Position numbers and translations under genes: made by a program. Below, piece after piece: positions 1-7,987 of a stretch of 64,000 nt of DNA (its first letter is position 1; each line of letters opens with the position of its first letter). Below the pieces are notes generated by a model. That model had not been told where the DNA came from and did no database searches. It saw only the letters and a program-made list of their open reading frames with translations. Source of the DNA: Schaalia radingae (GTDB taxonomy: Bacteria; Actinomycetota; Actinomycetes; Actinomycetales; Actinomycetaceae); the NCBI RefSeq assembly GCF_900106055.1, contig NZ_LT629792.1, positions 2,294,001 through 2,358,000 on the forward strand, written 5' to 3'.

Positions 1-80
1 TGTCCTGAAAAACTCATCTTGGCTTCATTGAGCGTAAACTCAAGTGAGCCGTCGCCAAGTTTCATTGCTTGTACTGCCAT
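1..80 (-). CDS. Phage major tail protein, N-terminal fragment (cut by window edge)
   Basis: An ATG at 78-80 on the minus strand opens a frame that runs off the left edge. The readable start, MAVQAMKLGDGSLEFTL, has the style of siphophage tail-tube proteins. It follows the connector and tail-completion genes, where a tail tube gene is expected. Only about 26 codons are visible, so the assignment rests mainly on position in the head-to-tail gene order. Confidence 0.55.
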   Translation of the reverse strand, partial: MAVQAMKLGDGSLEFTLNEAKMSFSG

Positions 81-92
81 TGTGTCTGCTCC

Positions 93-449
93 TTATAGCG
101 TGTAGGTGACTGTGTAGGTGATCCGGTAAGCGATATAGCTACGGGCGGGCGCTTGCATCATTTCGGCGCGCGCCGTATCAAAGCCGATAGCGGCCAGCGC
201 CTCTAAAGCCGTGTCAAAGAATCGGCGCGCCTGACCGGTGTCAGTGCCGGGCACTGCAAGCCAGATAGTGAACTCGAGGGCGGCCTGACTGTATCCCTCT
301 AGGGATATGTCTGGGTCTGTGAGGATCGCTACCGGCTCGGCTGCTGCTAACGCTTTGAGCGCGCGGGGCGGGTCGGTGTAGACCTCGCACGTGCCGGCCA
401 GTAGCTGCTGCAGTGTGGCCTGCTGGTCTGTGATTGCCTGTGTGATCAT
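93..449 (-). CDS. Phage tail-terminator/head-tail joining protein, probable
   Basis: 118 residues, soluble, no signal peptide. It overlaps the preceding connector gene by 4 bases (ATGA) and is followed 12 bases later by the tail-tube start. Size, position and a C-terminal beta-rich stretch (IAYRITYTVTYTL) fit proteins that cap the tail tube or join it to the head. No catalytic motif is visible. The assignment is by gene order and general resemblance; a minor structural protein of another kind is possible. Confidence 0.5.
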   Translation of the reverse strand: MITQAITDQQATLQQLLAGTCEVYTDPPRALKALAAAEPVAILTDPDISLEGYSQAALEFTIWLAVPGTDTGQARRFFDTALEALAAIGFDTARAEMMQAPARSYIAYRITYTVTYTL

Positions 450-757
450 GCGATCCCTACCCCTAGATAGGGGGCGAGGATCGGTCGCGCCGGGGTGAGC
501 GGGTCAAGGGCGGGGCGGATCTGCAGCGGCATAGCCGTACCGTCTGAAAAATTCGTGATGTCGCGGCGCGCTGTGCGCCTCTGATACAGATTTGCGGCCA
601 CTTCCAGTTGCGCGGCATCACGGGCGGCCTGAGGCACCTCGCGCCGGCGTACAAGACGGCTGACCATGCTTTCAGCTTGTGCCGTGCATAGTTCTAAGAA
701 CGCCTGATCACTCGCGGGCGCGGCCACGTACTGCTGCAGATCCTGCCACGTTGTCAT
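446..757 (-). CDS. Phage head-tail connector protein, probable
   Basis: 103 residues. The N-terminal half (TWQDLQQYVAAP, then a long helix with repeated Ala and Arg) resembles the gp6-like connectors that sit under the portal in HK97-type phages and bind at the end of the head. It starts 5 bases after the capsid stop codon and overlaps the next gene. Function is inferred from size, helical character and its place between capsid and tail genes. Confidence 0.6.
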   Translation of the reverse strand: MTTWQDLQQYVAAPASDQAFLELCTAQAESMVSRLVRRREVPQAARDAAQLEVAANLYQRRTARRDITNFSDGTAMPLQIRPALDPLTPARPILAPYLGVGIA

Positions 758-762
758 GACTA

Positions 763-2313
763 CTACTCTCCTAGCTTGATGGCCTTGATCAGATCCGGGT
801 GTGCGCTGTACATCGCGGCGTATCCGTACACGGCAAACTGCTTGGTGAGCGTGGTAATGTCCTCGTCCTCTAGCCTGAGCGGTGCGCCTGAGCTTTCCGC
901 CGTGGTCATTGCCTCTTTGGAATATGCGGCCATGTGTGCGCCATGCCAGTTCGGCACGCGCTTCACGGTGACGGGTCCAATGTCGGCACTGCCAACGGCT
1001 CCAAGGGTCAATGTGCCCTGCTGACGGTCGGGCGCTCCGACAAGCTGCAGCGCTTTAGGCTGATAATCCAGATGGGTGAGCGCCTTGAACACGTCGGGCG
1101 ACACTAAAATACCGTCCATAATGTAAGGCGTTGTGTCGTAGATGTCGTCTAGTTCGACGAGCACGTCCATTAGCGCGTTGACGGTGAGGCCGGCCACGCC
1201 ACCAGTCAGTGTTATTGCCGGCTTCTTTTCGGCTTGCGTGGCCAGATCCTCGAACGTGGCGCGCGCGTCGGTCTCAATCGCGGTAGCGTACTGGAACGCA
1301 AGGTCAGTGAAGATCTCGTTAAGAATCACCGGGCTAGTGGTGCGCTCGATCACCTGCCGGGTCACTTCATCAGTGACACCACCATACGTGTTGACTGTGG
1401 CGCTTCCGACCGTCCACGTGGCGGGCTTGCCCTGTGGCAGCTTTGCGCCCTCGGTGGTCTGCTTGCCAACCTTAAGGGTGCTCGTGTCATCGCGGCGCGC
1501 GTATTCCATCGTCATGCCCTTATCGGGCAGCGGCACGACGGTAAACGTGTTCTTAATGCGCTGCTTGGCTTCCATGCGCTTAGAAAGATCACCAAGCCAG
1601 ACGGGGCGGTTGATGGCCTCGAACTGCTTAGAAGTGACTGCTTCCCTGAGCTGCAGCGCCTTTTCATCGTGCCTCTTGTATGCGGCGACGTACTCGCCAA
1701 GAGAGTTGAAAGCGGGCGCGGCGGGCGCTTCACGCTTTTCACTCATCACGGCTACTGACCGCTCCAAGGTGGCCAGTCGGTCGTTAATTTCGGCCTCGTC
1801 GATCTCGACGCGGCTAGTGGTAGTGTCGGTCATTTCATGTGCTCCTTGTTCGTCTCGGTGGTTAGTAATGGTTGCTGTGTCGTATGCGGGGAACTCGACA
1901 ACGGAAAACTCGCGGGCTTTCACCTCAAGCCACGTGACATGAACCGTGCCGGTCTCGTCCTCGGTGACTTCTTTACTAATGGGGTCAAAGCCAATACTCA
2001 TGCGGGTTAAAACGCCGTCTTTGATGAGTTGCCAGACCTCGTTGCCTCGGTCGGTCTGACTGATAACGCCGGTAATCTCTAGGCCGGCCTCAGTGTCAGT
2101 TGTGCTCGTGATGCGTCCGATAGGTTCGCGGTGCGCGTATCGTAAGATTGCGCCGGTTGCGTCAACGCTTCCGGGGGCGAACTGCTCCCTGTAGTCGTCC
2201 CATAGGTTGATCTCGGTGCCGTAGGGCACGCCTATACCAGTGATTTCGCGCGCCTCGTGGTCAACGCTTCTGATCTCTAAAGATCGCTCCTGACGCTTGT
2301 TTAGATCAATCAT
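763..2313 (-). CDS. HK97-type prohead protease fused to major capsid protein
   Basis: 516 residues. Residues 1-155 are a prohead protease of the S78 type: the region around AHREPIGR supplies a candidate catalytic His (61) and RMSIGF a candidate Ser (106), followed by the conserved AREFSVVEFPAYD stretch. Residues from about 161 are a HK97-fold major capsid protein with an N-terminal coiled delta-like segment. In HK97 itself the two are separate genes. Here they are one frame, but a strong Shine-Dalgarno (AAGGAG) lies 8 bases before an in-frame ATG at 1831-1833. Free capsid protein could therefore also be made. The gene overlaps the portal stop by 8 bases. Confidence 0.88.
   Translation of the reverse strand: MIDLNKRQERSLEIRSVDHEAREITGIGVPYGTEINLWDDYREQFAPGSVDATGAILRYAHREPIGRITSTTDTEAGLEITGVISQTDRGNEVWQLIKDGVLTRMSIGFDPISKEVTEDETGTVHVTWLEVKAREFSVVEFPAYDTATITNHRDEQGAHEMTDTTTSRVEIDEAEINDRLATLERSVAVMSEKREAPAAPAFNSLGEYVAAYKRHDEKALQLREAVTSKQFEAINRPVWLGDLSKRMEAKQRIKNTFTVVPLPDKGMTMEYARRDDTSTLKVGKQTTEGAKLPQGKPATWTVGSATVNTYGGVTDEVTRQVIERTTSPVILNEIFTDLAFQYATAIETDARATFEDLATQAEKKPAITLTGGVAGLTVNALMDVLVELDDIYDTTPYIMDGILVSPDVFKALTHLDYQPKALQLVGAPDRQQGTLTLGAVGSADIGPVTVKRVPNWHGAHMAAYSKEAMTTAESSGAPLRLEDEDITTLTKQFAVYGYAAMYSAHPDLIKAIKLGE
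1833..1850 (-). promoter_or_regulatory. Internal ribosome binding site before the capsid part of the protease-capsid fusion
   Basis: On the minus strand the sequence reads AAGGAGCACATGAAATG, placing a near-perfect Shine-Dalgarno 8 bases upstream of the in-frame ATG for Met161, exactly at the boundary between protease and capsid domains. This would give a second product of about 356 residues consisting of capsid only. It is seen in the sequence; use in vivo is inference. Confidence 0.6.
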
Positions 2314-3472
2314 TAGTGGTGCTCCCTGCTGGCTGTGTGAGTGGTGGCAGATCCTCTAGCGCCCTGACCTCGTTAACGGTTTGGAATCCGCAAGCCAGGG
2401 CGATTTGATAGGCCTGATAGCGCGTGAGCGTGTCCGAACGCAATAGGCCGGAATAGTTGAACTTGACGCGCTGGCCTCGAACCGTCATGCGCGTTAATTC
2501 GTCTTCGATCGTGCGCGTGTACTGCGTGAGCGTGAAACGGGCAAAGCTGATCCATTCCTGCTCCACGTTTGCGTAGGTCTGGCTATTGCCCTCTACTGCT
2601 GCCAGTAGCAATGAGGCCGGCACGCCGAAAAGTCGGGCAATGCTCGTGGTGTCGAACTGCCTTGCCTCTATCCATTGCGCTTCGCGCGGCGCAACGCTTA
2701 AAGGCTGGTATTTCATGCCCTTTGGTAGGGCTTTGACGCGCGCGGGGTTATACGCGCGGTTGAGTTCGGCACCTGTTTCCGGGTCGCGGTTGTTATAGGC
2801 GGCGATAATGTCTCTGGCTTCGTCGCGGGTCATGTCCTGATCGGTGGTGATAATGCCTGACGGCTGGCCAGTCGCGTCAAAATACTTGCTTGCGTAGTCG
2901 CGCGTGTTGATCGCGCCTCTAATGTCAGTGGCTGCTGCCTGTATCGGCCCTAAGCCGGTCACGGTGCCGGGCATCGTGAACAGTTTGCAGTGACCCACGC
3001 GCTCGCGCCCGTATGTCTTGCCATCAACTGCGTAGAGTGTGCGCCGCTTGGCGGGGTCGTAGATGGGTTGGACGAGATGGGGATCTAAAGGGGTGAGTTG
3101 CGCGGGCGCGCCTCGGTATTCGCCCTCTGCGAGAAAATAGGCGTTGCCGGTGAGTGCAAGGCTGGTGGTTAGTGCTTCCACGAAGTCGCCGCGGGAGTAT
3201 TCGAGGCTAGGCGCTCTGATGACTGACGGGGTGGCAGATTCTTCAATGCGCTTACCGTCTCGCTCCACGTAGTACGGCATCGACGCAACGGTGTTGGAGA
3301 TGATGGAGACGGCGCGGTAGACGGCTGCGAGGGAGACGGCTTCACGGCTTGCCACGCCCGGCGCGTCGGTACGGGCGGGCGGCACTGTGCCGGTTGGTGA
3401 TTTGCGTACCGGCACCGCTTGCGCGCGGCCTATGAGTGTGTCCCATGCGTCCCTGATTCTCATACCGCACAT
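2306..3472 (-). CDS. Phage portal protein, HK97 family
   Basis: 388 residues, matching the usual 380-420 of HK97-type portals. The ring protein at one capsid vertex through which DNA enters and leaves. The N-terminal third contains the conserved run AVYRAVSIISNTVASMPYYV, and the mid-part has the IEARQFDTTSIARLFGVP segment typical of the family. It lies between the large terminase and the protease-capsid gene, and its stop overlaps the next start. Two in-frame starts exist (3472 and 3463); neither has a clear ribosome site. Confidence 0.92.
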   Translation of the reverse strand: MCGMRIRDAWDTLIGRAQAVPVRKSPTGTVPPARTDAPGVASREAVSLAAVYRAVSIISNTVASMPYYVERDGKRIEESATPSVIRAPSLEYSRGDFVEALTTSLALTGNAYFLAEGEYRGAPAQLTPLDPHLVQPIYDPAKRRTLYAVDGKTYGRERVGHCKLFTMPGTVTGLGPIQAAATDIRGAINTRDYASKYFDATGQPSGIITTDQDMTRDEARDIIAAYNNRDPETGAELNRAYNPARVKALPKGMKYQPLSVAPREAQWIEARQFDTTSIARLFGVPASLLLAAVEGNSQTYANVEQEWISFARFTLTQYTRTIEDELTRMTVRGQRVKFNYSGLLRSDTLTRYQAYQIALACGFQTVNEVRALEDLPPLTQPAGSTTND

Positions 3473-3534
3473 AATGCGCGCGGCCTTGCTCTATCACCTA
3501 GGAATGTGGCACCCTCGGGCACACGGTGGAACAC

Positions 3535-4980
3535 CTAGGCAAAGATCATGGGCGCGTGCCTCTCTGCTACGTGGGTTGCGCCATACAGTGCGACCGATGC
3601 AGCGATAAACGGCATGGGGTCGGTCTCGGACTTATCGCGGTCGATCCTGCTTCGACCGTTGACGGTTTTCAGATGTAGGCCGGCGACTGCATCAGTGAAC
3701 GCCTGTGAGTGGTCATGTCGTAGGGTTTTGATGTCTTTCGCGGCTTCGAGTAGCGCGGCATCGCCTATCTGACGCTCGTTAAGACCGGCAGTGTTAATGT
3801 CTACTGCTTCGGTGCGCTCGATCAGATCGATAATGCGCATGTTTGCGCCGGCCTTGTCTAGCCAGATCGCGGCATCTGGGTAGGCCTGTTTGAGCTGCAC
3901 GAGGGCAGGTATCACCCAATTGAGGCCGGCACTCTGCTTAACGAGCGCTATACATGGGCGCTCATCTTCTAGCCACGCTGCCACGATGCACGCGCCGTAA
4001 GATCTTGCGGATAACTCCACGCCAAACGCCGGGCGGGCGATTTCGCCGGCCTCGTCTAAGTCTTGCCACTCTGGGATCAGTTCGGCTTCTTTAGCGACGG
4101 TGAGGCGGTTGCAGTAGCCTCTGATCCACTCGTTTGGGACTTTCGGCCATAGGGCTTCAAAGTCGGTTGTGAGTGTTTCTATTGTCTGCGTGTTGCCTAG
4201 CGCGGGGTGAAACGTCGGCCACAAGGCTTTGTCTGTCGGATCAGCATCGGGCGGCAAGGCGTATTCGACATAACACAAGTCCGCTCGCTGACCTGACCTG
4301 CCTATCTCCACGAGGTCGTTCATGTATTCACTCTGAATCGTGCCCATCGTGGAAAGGTTCCACATTTGGGCGGCGCGTCCTAGCGTGGACTGTGCCGGCC
4401 TGACGGCTCCCACGAGGTCTGCACCCTCATCACGGCTTAGGCTCCATATCTCATCATTGATTACTAGCTGAGGCGTTTTCGAGTGCATGGCTTCGGCTCC
4501 ACGGGTAAAGCGCTGAAAGATACTGCCATTGCTGCATCTAAAGCCCTCACTACCGTTTGACCTCATGAACTCAAACGCCACACGCAACGCTGGGTGCCAC
4601 GATTTATTGAACGCTTGCCCCAACTTCTTCATGTAATCGCCTGCATACTGGCCTGTCTGAGCGGAAAAATAGATCTCTGACCTGGGACGCAATAGGGCGC
4701 GGAAAATACCTAACGGGCTAATAAGGGTGGTCTTGCCTGACTGCCTAGGCACGGTGATCAATACTTCCCTATAGCGGTAGGATCGCTCGCCATTCGGCGC
4801 TGGCACATACTCGGTAGCCACCTGCAGAACTCGCCTTTGCCACGGCTGCAAGTCCCACTGCATGAGTTTAGCGACGGCGGCTATCTCTGCTAGCTCGTTG
4901 AGCGCGCCGGGCGTTGGCTCTGGCATGTAGCGCGGCGCGGGGTCATGCTTCCACCGCTCGGACTTCAGCCAGTCAGTCAT
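3535..4980 (-). CDS. Phage terminase large subunit
   Basis: 481 residues. ATPase-nuclease motor that packages DNA through the portal. The Walker A-like motif PRQSGKTTL sits near residue 95, and a Walker B-like stretch (QLVINDEIW) near 170. The C-terminal half contains the acidic nuclease region (WLDKAGANMRIIDL and nearby Asp residues). The start codon overlaps the small terminase stop (ATGA). Length and order small terminase, large terminase, portal, protease are as in HK97-type phages. Confidence 0.93.
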   Translation of the reverse strand: MTDWLKSERWKHDPAPRYMPEPTPGALNELAEIAAVAKLMQWDLQPWQRRVLQVATEYVPAPNGERSYRYREVLITVPRQSGKTTLISPLGIFRALLRPRSEIYFSAQTGQYAGDYMKKLGQAFNKSWHPALRVAFEFMRSNGSEGFRCSNGSIFQRFTRGAEAMHSKTPQLVINDEIWSLSRDEGADLVGAVRPAQSTLGRAAQMWNLSTMGTIQSEYMNDLVEIGRSGQRADLCYVEYALPPDADPTDKALWPTFHPALGNTQTIETLTTDFEALWPKVPNEWIRGYCNRLTVAKEAELIPEWQDLDEAGEIARPAFGVELSARSYGACIVAAWLEDERPCIALVKQSAGLNWVIPALVQLKQAYPDAAIWLDKAGANMRIIDLIERTEAVDINTAGLNERQIGDAALLEAAKDIKTLRHDHSQAFTDAVAGLHLKTVNGRSRIDRDKSETDPMPFIAASVALYGATHVAERHAPMIFA

Positions 4981-5309
4981 GAGGCTTGCCCTTGAATGAC
5001 GGCCAGAACATTATCAGCTGGGCTGAGTGAGCGGCCACTATTCATTGCTGAGCGGCGCTCCAGCGTCTCCAAGATCAAAAGATACGTCTTGCGTAGGGTA
5101 GAACGGCCTGAGGCTGCATCATCATCGCTAATAGCGTCAACGTCACGCGCTGTTGACAGTACTAGCTCGACGAGGGCGGCATCACTGGCAGCTATTGCAT
5201 CGTCCTTGCGTAGTGCTTCAATGGTTTTCACTGCAGCGTCATAGTTTCGTGTCGATCTGCTCTGATTTGTGGTCAGATTGAACAACATTTCAGGGCTATT
5301 TTGGGTCAT
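4977..5309 (-). CDS. Phage terminase small subunit, probable
   Basis: 110 residues, mainly helical and charged, overlapping the large terminase by 4 bases. Small terminases recognise the phage packaging site and recruit the large subunit; they diverge strongly. This one is assigned by its position just upstream of the large subunit and just downstream of an HNH gene, and by its size. The central segment with alternating Asp/Ala and a long C-terminal helix fits the family. Confidence 0.7.
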   Translation of the reverse strand: MTQNSPEMLFNLTTNQSRSTRNYDAAVKTIEALRKDDAIAASDAALVELVLSTARDVDAISDDDAASGRSTLRKTYLLILETLERRSAMNSGRSLSPADNVLAVIQGQAS

Positions 5310-5429
5310 TAGGGCACCTCAAGACTTCCACTTTTCCGCATGATTCCGCCGTTTTTTGGGTGTGGGGAGAGAAGATATCGGGGGCGGGCGTAGAGTGGCC
5401 AAGAGGTCGGCCAGAAAAAACACGGGCGG
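5310..5429 (-). other. Gap between HNH and small terminase genes, candidate packaging (cos/pac) region
   Basis: About 120 bases without a convincing gene on either strand. In HK97-like phages the packaging site usually lies near the HNH and small terminase genes, and HNH proteins act with terminase at cos cleavage. That makes this gap the natural place for it. No cohesive-end sequence can be recognised by eye, so the call is inference only. Confidence 0.3.
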
Positions 5430-5738
5430 TCATTTCGCGTCTCTCCTTTCGAGGATCGCTCTGAGATTGTCAAAGCGCTTAATAGGTCGCTTAATCCGGT
5501 TGCCACGTGAGCTGTTGCAGCCACAGTGTGCAGGTCTCAAGTTCTCTAACTCGTTGGTTCCACCGAGTGATTGCGGCACGATGTGATCGATACTCAATCT
5601 GAGCGCGCGGCGCGTCTCCTGCTCGTAGATCGGTAGGCCACACAGTGCGCATGTCCACCCGTCCCGGTCTGCTATCTCACGGGCGAGGGCGGCGCGCCTG
5701 CGTGGTGCCATACGCTGCCACGCTGTTTTGCTTTCCAT
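5430..5738 (-). CDS. Phage HNH endonuclease
   Basis: 102 residues. The zinc-finger HNH fold is plain: CALCG (residues about 35-39), the catalytic DHIVPQSLGG motif (about 57-66), then ENLRPAHCGCNSSRGN with the last Asn/His and the second Cys pair. Small HNH proteins next to terminase genes are needed by HK97-like phages for cos cleavage and packaging. The gene overlaps the upstream HTH gene by 62 bases if the first ATG is used; Met10 (ATG at 5709-5711) would reduce the overlap. Confidence 0.9.
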   Translation of the reverse strand: MESKTAWQRMAPRRRAALAREIADRDGWTCALCGLPIYEQETRRALRLSIDHIVPQSLGGTNELENLRPAHCGCNSSRGNRIKRPIKRFDNLRAILERRDAK

Positions 5739-5910
5739 TGCTCCTGCCCTCGTTGACCCATGCCATTACGTCTGCTGGTGCGTACCTGACGCGGTTGCCT
5801 AGCTTGATGTAGCGGATACCGCCGGGGCGCTGTCTCATCACTCGCACTGCGTCAGGTGTCATCTGCAGTAGCTCAGCTACTTCGCTGGTGGTCAGTAGCC
5901 GGCCTGTCAT
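5677..5910 (-). CDS. Helix-turn-helix excisionase-like protein
   Basis: 77 residues. MerR/excisionase-type winged helix: LLTTSEVAELLQMTPDAVRV followed by the wing IRYIKLGNRVRYAPADVMAWV. Such proteins act as excisionases or small regulators in actinophages. It overlaps the preceding 65-residue gene by ATGA and runs into the HNH gene. Whether it directs excision or packaging-gene transcription cannot be told; the cognate integrase is not in the window. Confidence 0.8.
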   Translation of the reverse strand: MTGRLLTTSEVAELLQMTPDAVRVMRQRPGGIRYIKLGNRVRYAPADVMAWVNEGRSNGKQNSVAAYGTTQARRPRP

Positions 5911-6104
5911 TGCTTCCTCGCTTCCTGCCTGATCACGGCTCTGATACCGAGTGCGCCTAAGACTATCTGCCGTTTGAATGTGCTGATCCTCATTTGCTCC
6001 TTGCTCATTGAGTAAGGCGAGACTGGCAGTAGATCTTCAATGTCATGTGCCGTGTCTAGGATCGCTTTGGCGTAGTCGTAGATCTCTGTTGCTTCTGGCT
6101 CCAT
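5907..6104 (-). CDS. Small phage protein, unknown function
   Basis: 65 residues, acidic N-terminal helix (about residues 1-26) and basic C-terminal helix. No family recognised. It is kept as a gene because it sits 3 bases after the stop of the upstream replication-like gene and its stop overlaps the ATG of the HTH gene, matching the packed layout of this transcript. Confidence 0.6.
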   Translation of the reverse strand: MEPEATEIYDYAKAILDTAHDIEDLLPVSPYSMSKEQMRISTFKRQIVLGALGIRAVIRQEARKQ

Positions 6105-6107
6105 TGC

Positions 6108-6983
6108 TTATTGCTCCTGTGCTAGTAGTCGCGCGGTCTGGTCGTGGAGTGCTAGGCGTGCCCACTCGCGCGGCGATGCGTCTGGGTATGCGCCTGTCAT
6201 GTAGTCCTCGAACGGGGTTGGCTCCCTGTGCTCCTGTGCGCGTGGTTTCATAGGCATAGGCGCTGTGACTGGTGCTAGGGCTGGCTGTTGTTCCTTGGTG
6301 TCCTTGCCTGCGTACTGGCACGCTATGGCAATGCGTCTACATTTCGGGCATGTTACCGGCTTGCCTATGCCGTGCCTGCACTCTTTAGGTAGATAATCGG
6401 TGTTGAGCTTTCGATATTTCTTCATTGATTTGTCCTCTGGTCGCTTGGTAAAGCGCGCGCGCTGCCTTGGTGAGCGCGCTTTATCTCCCCTATAAGGGGG
6501 TTGGTCTGCACTCACTGCCTCATGGGCTGACCTGCGTAAACACGGCTGCAAGTTTTGAACGTGGATCTTTTCAAGGCGGCGCGCTGTGCGCTCACGGCGC
6601 TTGCGCTCACGCCTTGTTGCTGTCGGTAAAGCGTCCCTGATCCACTGAGCTAGAACTCTCTTGACGATGCGGATAATTCCGGCCTCTGGCTTACCGTCCC
6701 TGATGCCCCCGCGCTGCCACTTGATCACGCCGGCATCTTCTAGGTCATGTAAGGCGTTCCTCGTCCACCTGAGGCCGTAGCCAGACTGTCGTGCCAGCTG
6801 TTCTGCCGTCATGTCGGTTTCCGCCTTGAGGCTTTGCTTGCGCACGGTCATAGCGCGTGCCAGTGCCTGCAGTATTGCGCGCGCGCCTCTAAAACACGCG
6901 GCATCTAGCGCGCCCCATTCCACGCTAGAAAGCTGATAAACCAAAGTCTCAACGGGCGCGCGCGCTGTGATAGTCATGCTCAT
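6108..6983 (-). CDS. Phage replication-initiator-like protein with winged helix and zinc motif
   Basis: 291 residues from the ATG that overlaps the previous stop (ATGA at 6980-6983). Residues 40-100 form a winged-helix region (TAEQLARQSGYGLRWTRNAL, DLEDAGVIKWQRGG), as in helix-turn-helix replication initiators and DnaD-like phage proteins. A very basic linker with RRERKRRERTARR follows. Near 205-225 there is a small Cys cluster (CRHGIGKPVTCPKCRRIAI) that may bind zinc. The tail is acidic. Replication initiation is the likeliest role given its place among early genes; a transcription regulator is the alternative. Confidence 0.55.
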   Translation of the reverse strand: MSMTITARAPVETLVYQLSSVEWGALDAACFRGARAILQALARAMTVRKQSLKAETDMTAEQLARQSGYGLRWTRNALHDLEDAGVIKWQRGGIRDGKPEAGIIRIVKRVLAQWIRDALPTATRRERKRRERTARRLEKIHVQNLQPCLRRSAHEAVSADQPPYRGDKARSPRQRARFTKRPEDKSMKKYRKLNTDYLPKECRHGIGKPVTCPKCRRIAIACQYAGKDTKEQQPALAPVTAPMPMKPRAQEHREPTPFEDYMTGAYPDASPREWARLALHDQTARLLAQEQ

Positions 6984-7234
6984 TGCTCTAGGCCTTTCAC
7001 GTTCGACCACCGGATAAGGCCATCACCTGAGATATGGCAGCCCGTGTGTGCTTCCTGTAGGCCACACTGCACGCCTTTTCTATACGGGTGGACTGCACCG
7101 CAATTAACGCGCGCGCCCCACGATGCGCCGGTCACGCTGCTGTGGTGTTCTCCTTGGTGCCCTGCCGGTAGCGTGCATAGGCACGCGCGGTCTGGGTGCC
7201 TCATGAAACAAGAATCACGCCTGTATCTAGTCAC
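6980..7234 (-). CDS. Small Cys/His-rich phage protein, unknown function
   Basis: 84 residues, GTG start overlapping the upstream stop (GTGA). It has paired Cys/His clusters (CLCTLPAGHQGEHH, then NCGAVHPYRKGVQCG, then HTGCH) that look like repeated metal-binding knuckles. These recur in small actinophage proteins of unknown role. An internal ATG at 7202-7204 is a possible alternative start. No enzymatic motif seen. Confidence 0.6.
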   Translation of the reverse strand: MTRYRRDSCFMRHPDRACLCTLPAGHQGEHHSSVTGASWGARVNCGAVHPYRKGVQCGLQEAHTGCHISGDGLIRWSNVKGLEQ

Positions 7235-7473
7235 TTTCCTTTGCCTGCTTCCGCTTCTCGTATCAGCTCGATATGTTGATCGATCCGGGCAGTGATTAGA
7301 TCAGCGATAGCGGCAACACTTGCAAGCGCATACCCATAGACCTTGACGATTTGGCAATACTCCTGATAATCGAACGCTCTAAGCTCTGCGCAAGCCGTAC
7401 GAACATCAGTCAAAGTTCTCTGCAGACGGTTGCGCATATCGTACAAACGACACAGTTCCGGGTTAGACTTCAT
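7231..7473 (-). CDS. Small phage protein, unknown function, helical
   Basis: 80 residues. The start chosen is the ATG at 7471-7473, which overlaps the stop of the upstream membrane-protein gene (ATGA); the open frame extends further upstream but through that gene. Almost entirely helical, with a long amphipathic segment, and no recognised family. The next gene starts inside its stop codon. Confidence 0.6.
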   Translation of the reverse strand: MKSNPELCRLYDMRNRLQRTLTDVRTACAELRAFDYQEYCQIVKVYGYALASVAAIADLITARIDQHIELIREAEAGKGK

Positions 7474-7646
7474 TTCGTTTTCGCTTCCCACGTAACAAGC
7501 CCGTAGGTAGCCAGCGACCCAACAGCAAACAATGCAGGTAAGACGGTCAACGGCCATGAATATACGAGGATCGACCATAAGAACAGTGCGATTGAAAGCA
7601 CCACGGCCAGCGCGGCGATAAACACCGGAAGATTAACCCTACTCAT
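7470..7646 (-). CDS. Small phage membrane protein with two membrane segments
   Basis: 58 residues from the ATG at 7644-7646, which is preceded by an AGAGG ribosome site inside a 35-bp sequence repeated at the start of the neighbouring gene. Two hydrophobic stretches (about residues 6-24 and 28-48) suggest a two-pass inner-membrane protein. Such proteins in early phage operons may act in superinfection exclusion or lysis control, but nothing in the sequence decides this. A start 17 codons upstream is possible. Confidence 0.6.
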   Translation of the reverse strand: MSRVNLPVFIAALAVVLSIALFLWSILVYSWPLTVLPALFAVGSLATYGLVTWEAKTK

Positions 7647-7674
7647 GCCTGCGTTGCCTCTTTCAGTGGCGCGG
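7640..7674 (-). repeat. 35-bp direct repeat, copy 1, spanning a ribosome site and start codon
   Basis: 35 bases identical to 7953-7987. Each copy contains an AGAGG ribosome site and the ATGAGTA start of the following gene on the minus strand. Confidence 0.9.
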
Positions 7675-7680
7675 TTATTC

Positions 7681-7959
7681 TCACTCGTCCCAGGCATCGA
7701 ACTTCCCCAAGTCAAACACCACTATTTTGTTCTGCACGGCTCTCAGTTCCTCAAGTGCGCCGCACGTGCCAACCCTGATTTCACGCGCTCCGCTGGCAAT
7801 GCGAGACCCGGACGGCAGGCCGCGGCCAAATTCCTTAAGAGTTCTCTTAGCGTGCTCAAGGTGGGCACGTGCGTCGGCTAGGTCTTCTGCTGCGTCACTG
7901 AGATAGGCCTCAAGCCTGATGCGCTCAAGATGACTAACTGTGAATAGCTCTTTACTCAT
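7681..7959 (-). CDS. Small phage protein, coiled-coil, unknown function
   Basis: 92 residues starting with an ATG inside the second copy of the 35-bp repeat and overlapping the upstream HTH gene by ATGA. The N-terminal 50 residues form a heptad-like helix rich in Leu, Glu and Ala; the C-terminal part is a short beta-rich tail ending in WDE. No family recognised. Confidence 0.6.
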   Translation of the reverse strand: MSKELFTVSHLERIRLEAYLSDAAEDLADARAHLEHAKRTLKEFGRGLPSGSRIASGAREIRVGTCGALEELRAVQNKIVVFDLGKFDAWDE

Positions 7960-7987
7960 GCCTGCGTTGCCTCTTTCAGTGGCGCGG
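7953..7987 (-). repeat. 35-bp direct repeat, copy 2, spanning a ribosome site and start codon
   Basis: Identical to 7640-7674 over 35 bases. This copy overlaps the last codons of the upstream HTH gene (ending KEATQA), which suggests that the segment arose here and was duplicated to the other site. Confidence 0.9.
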
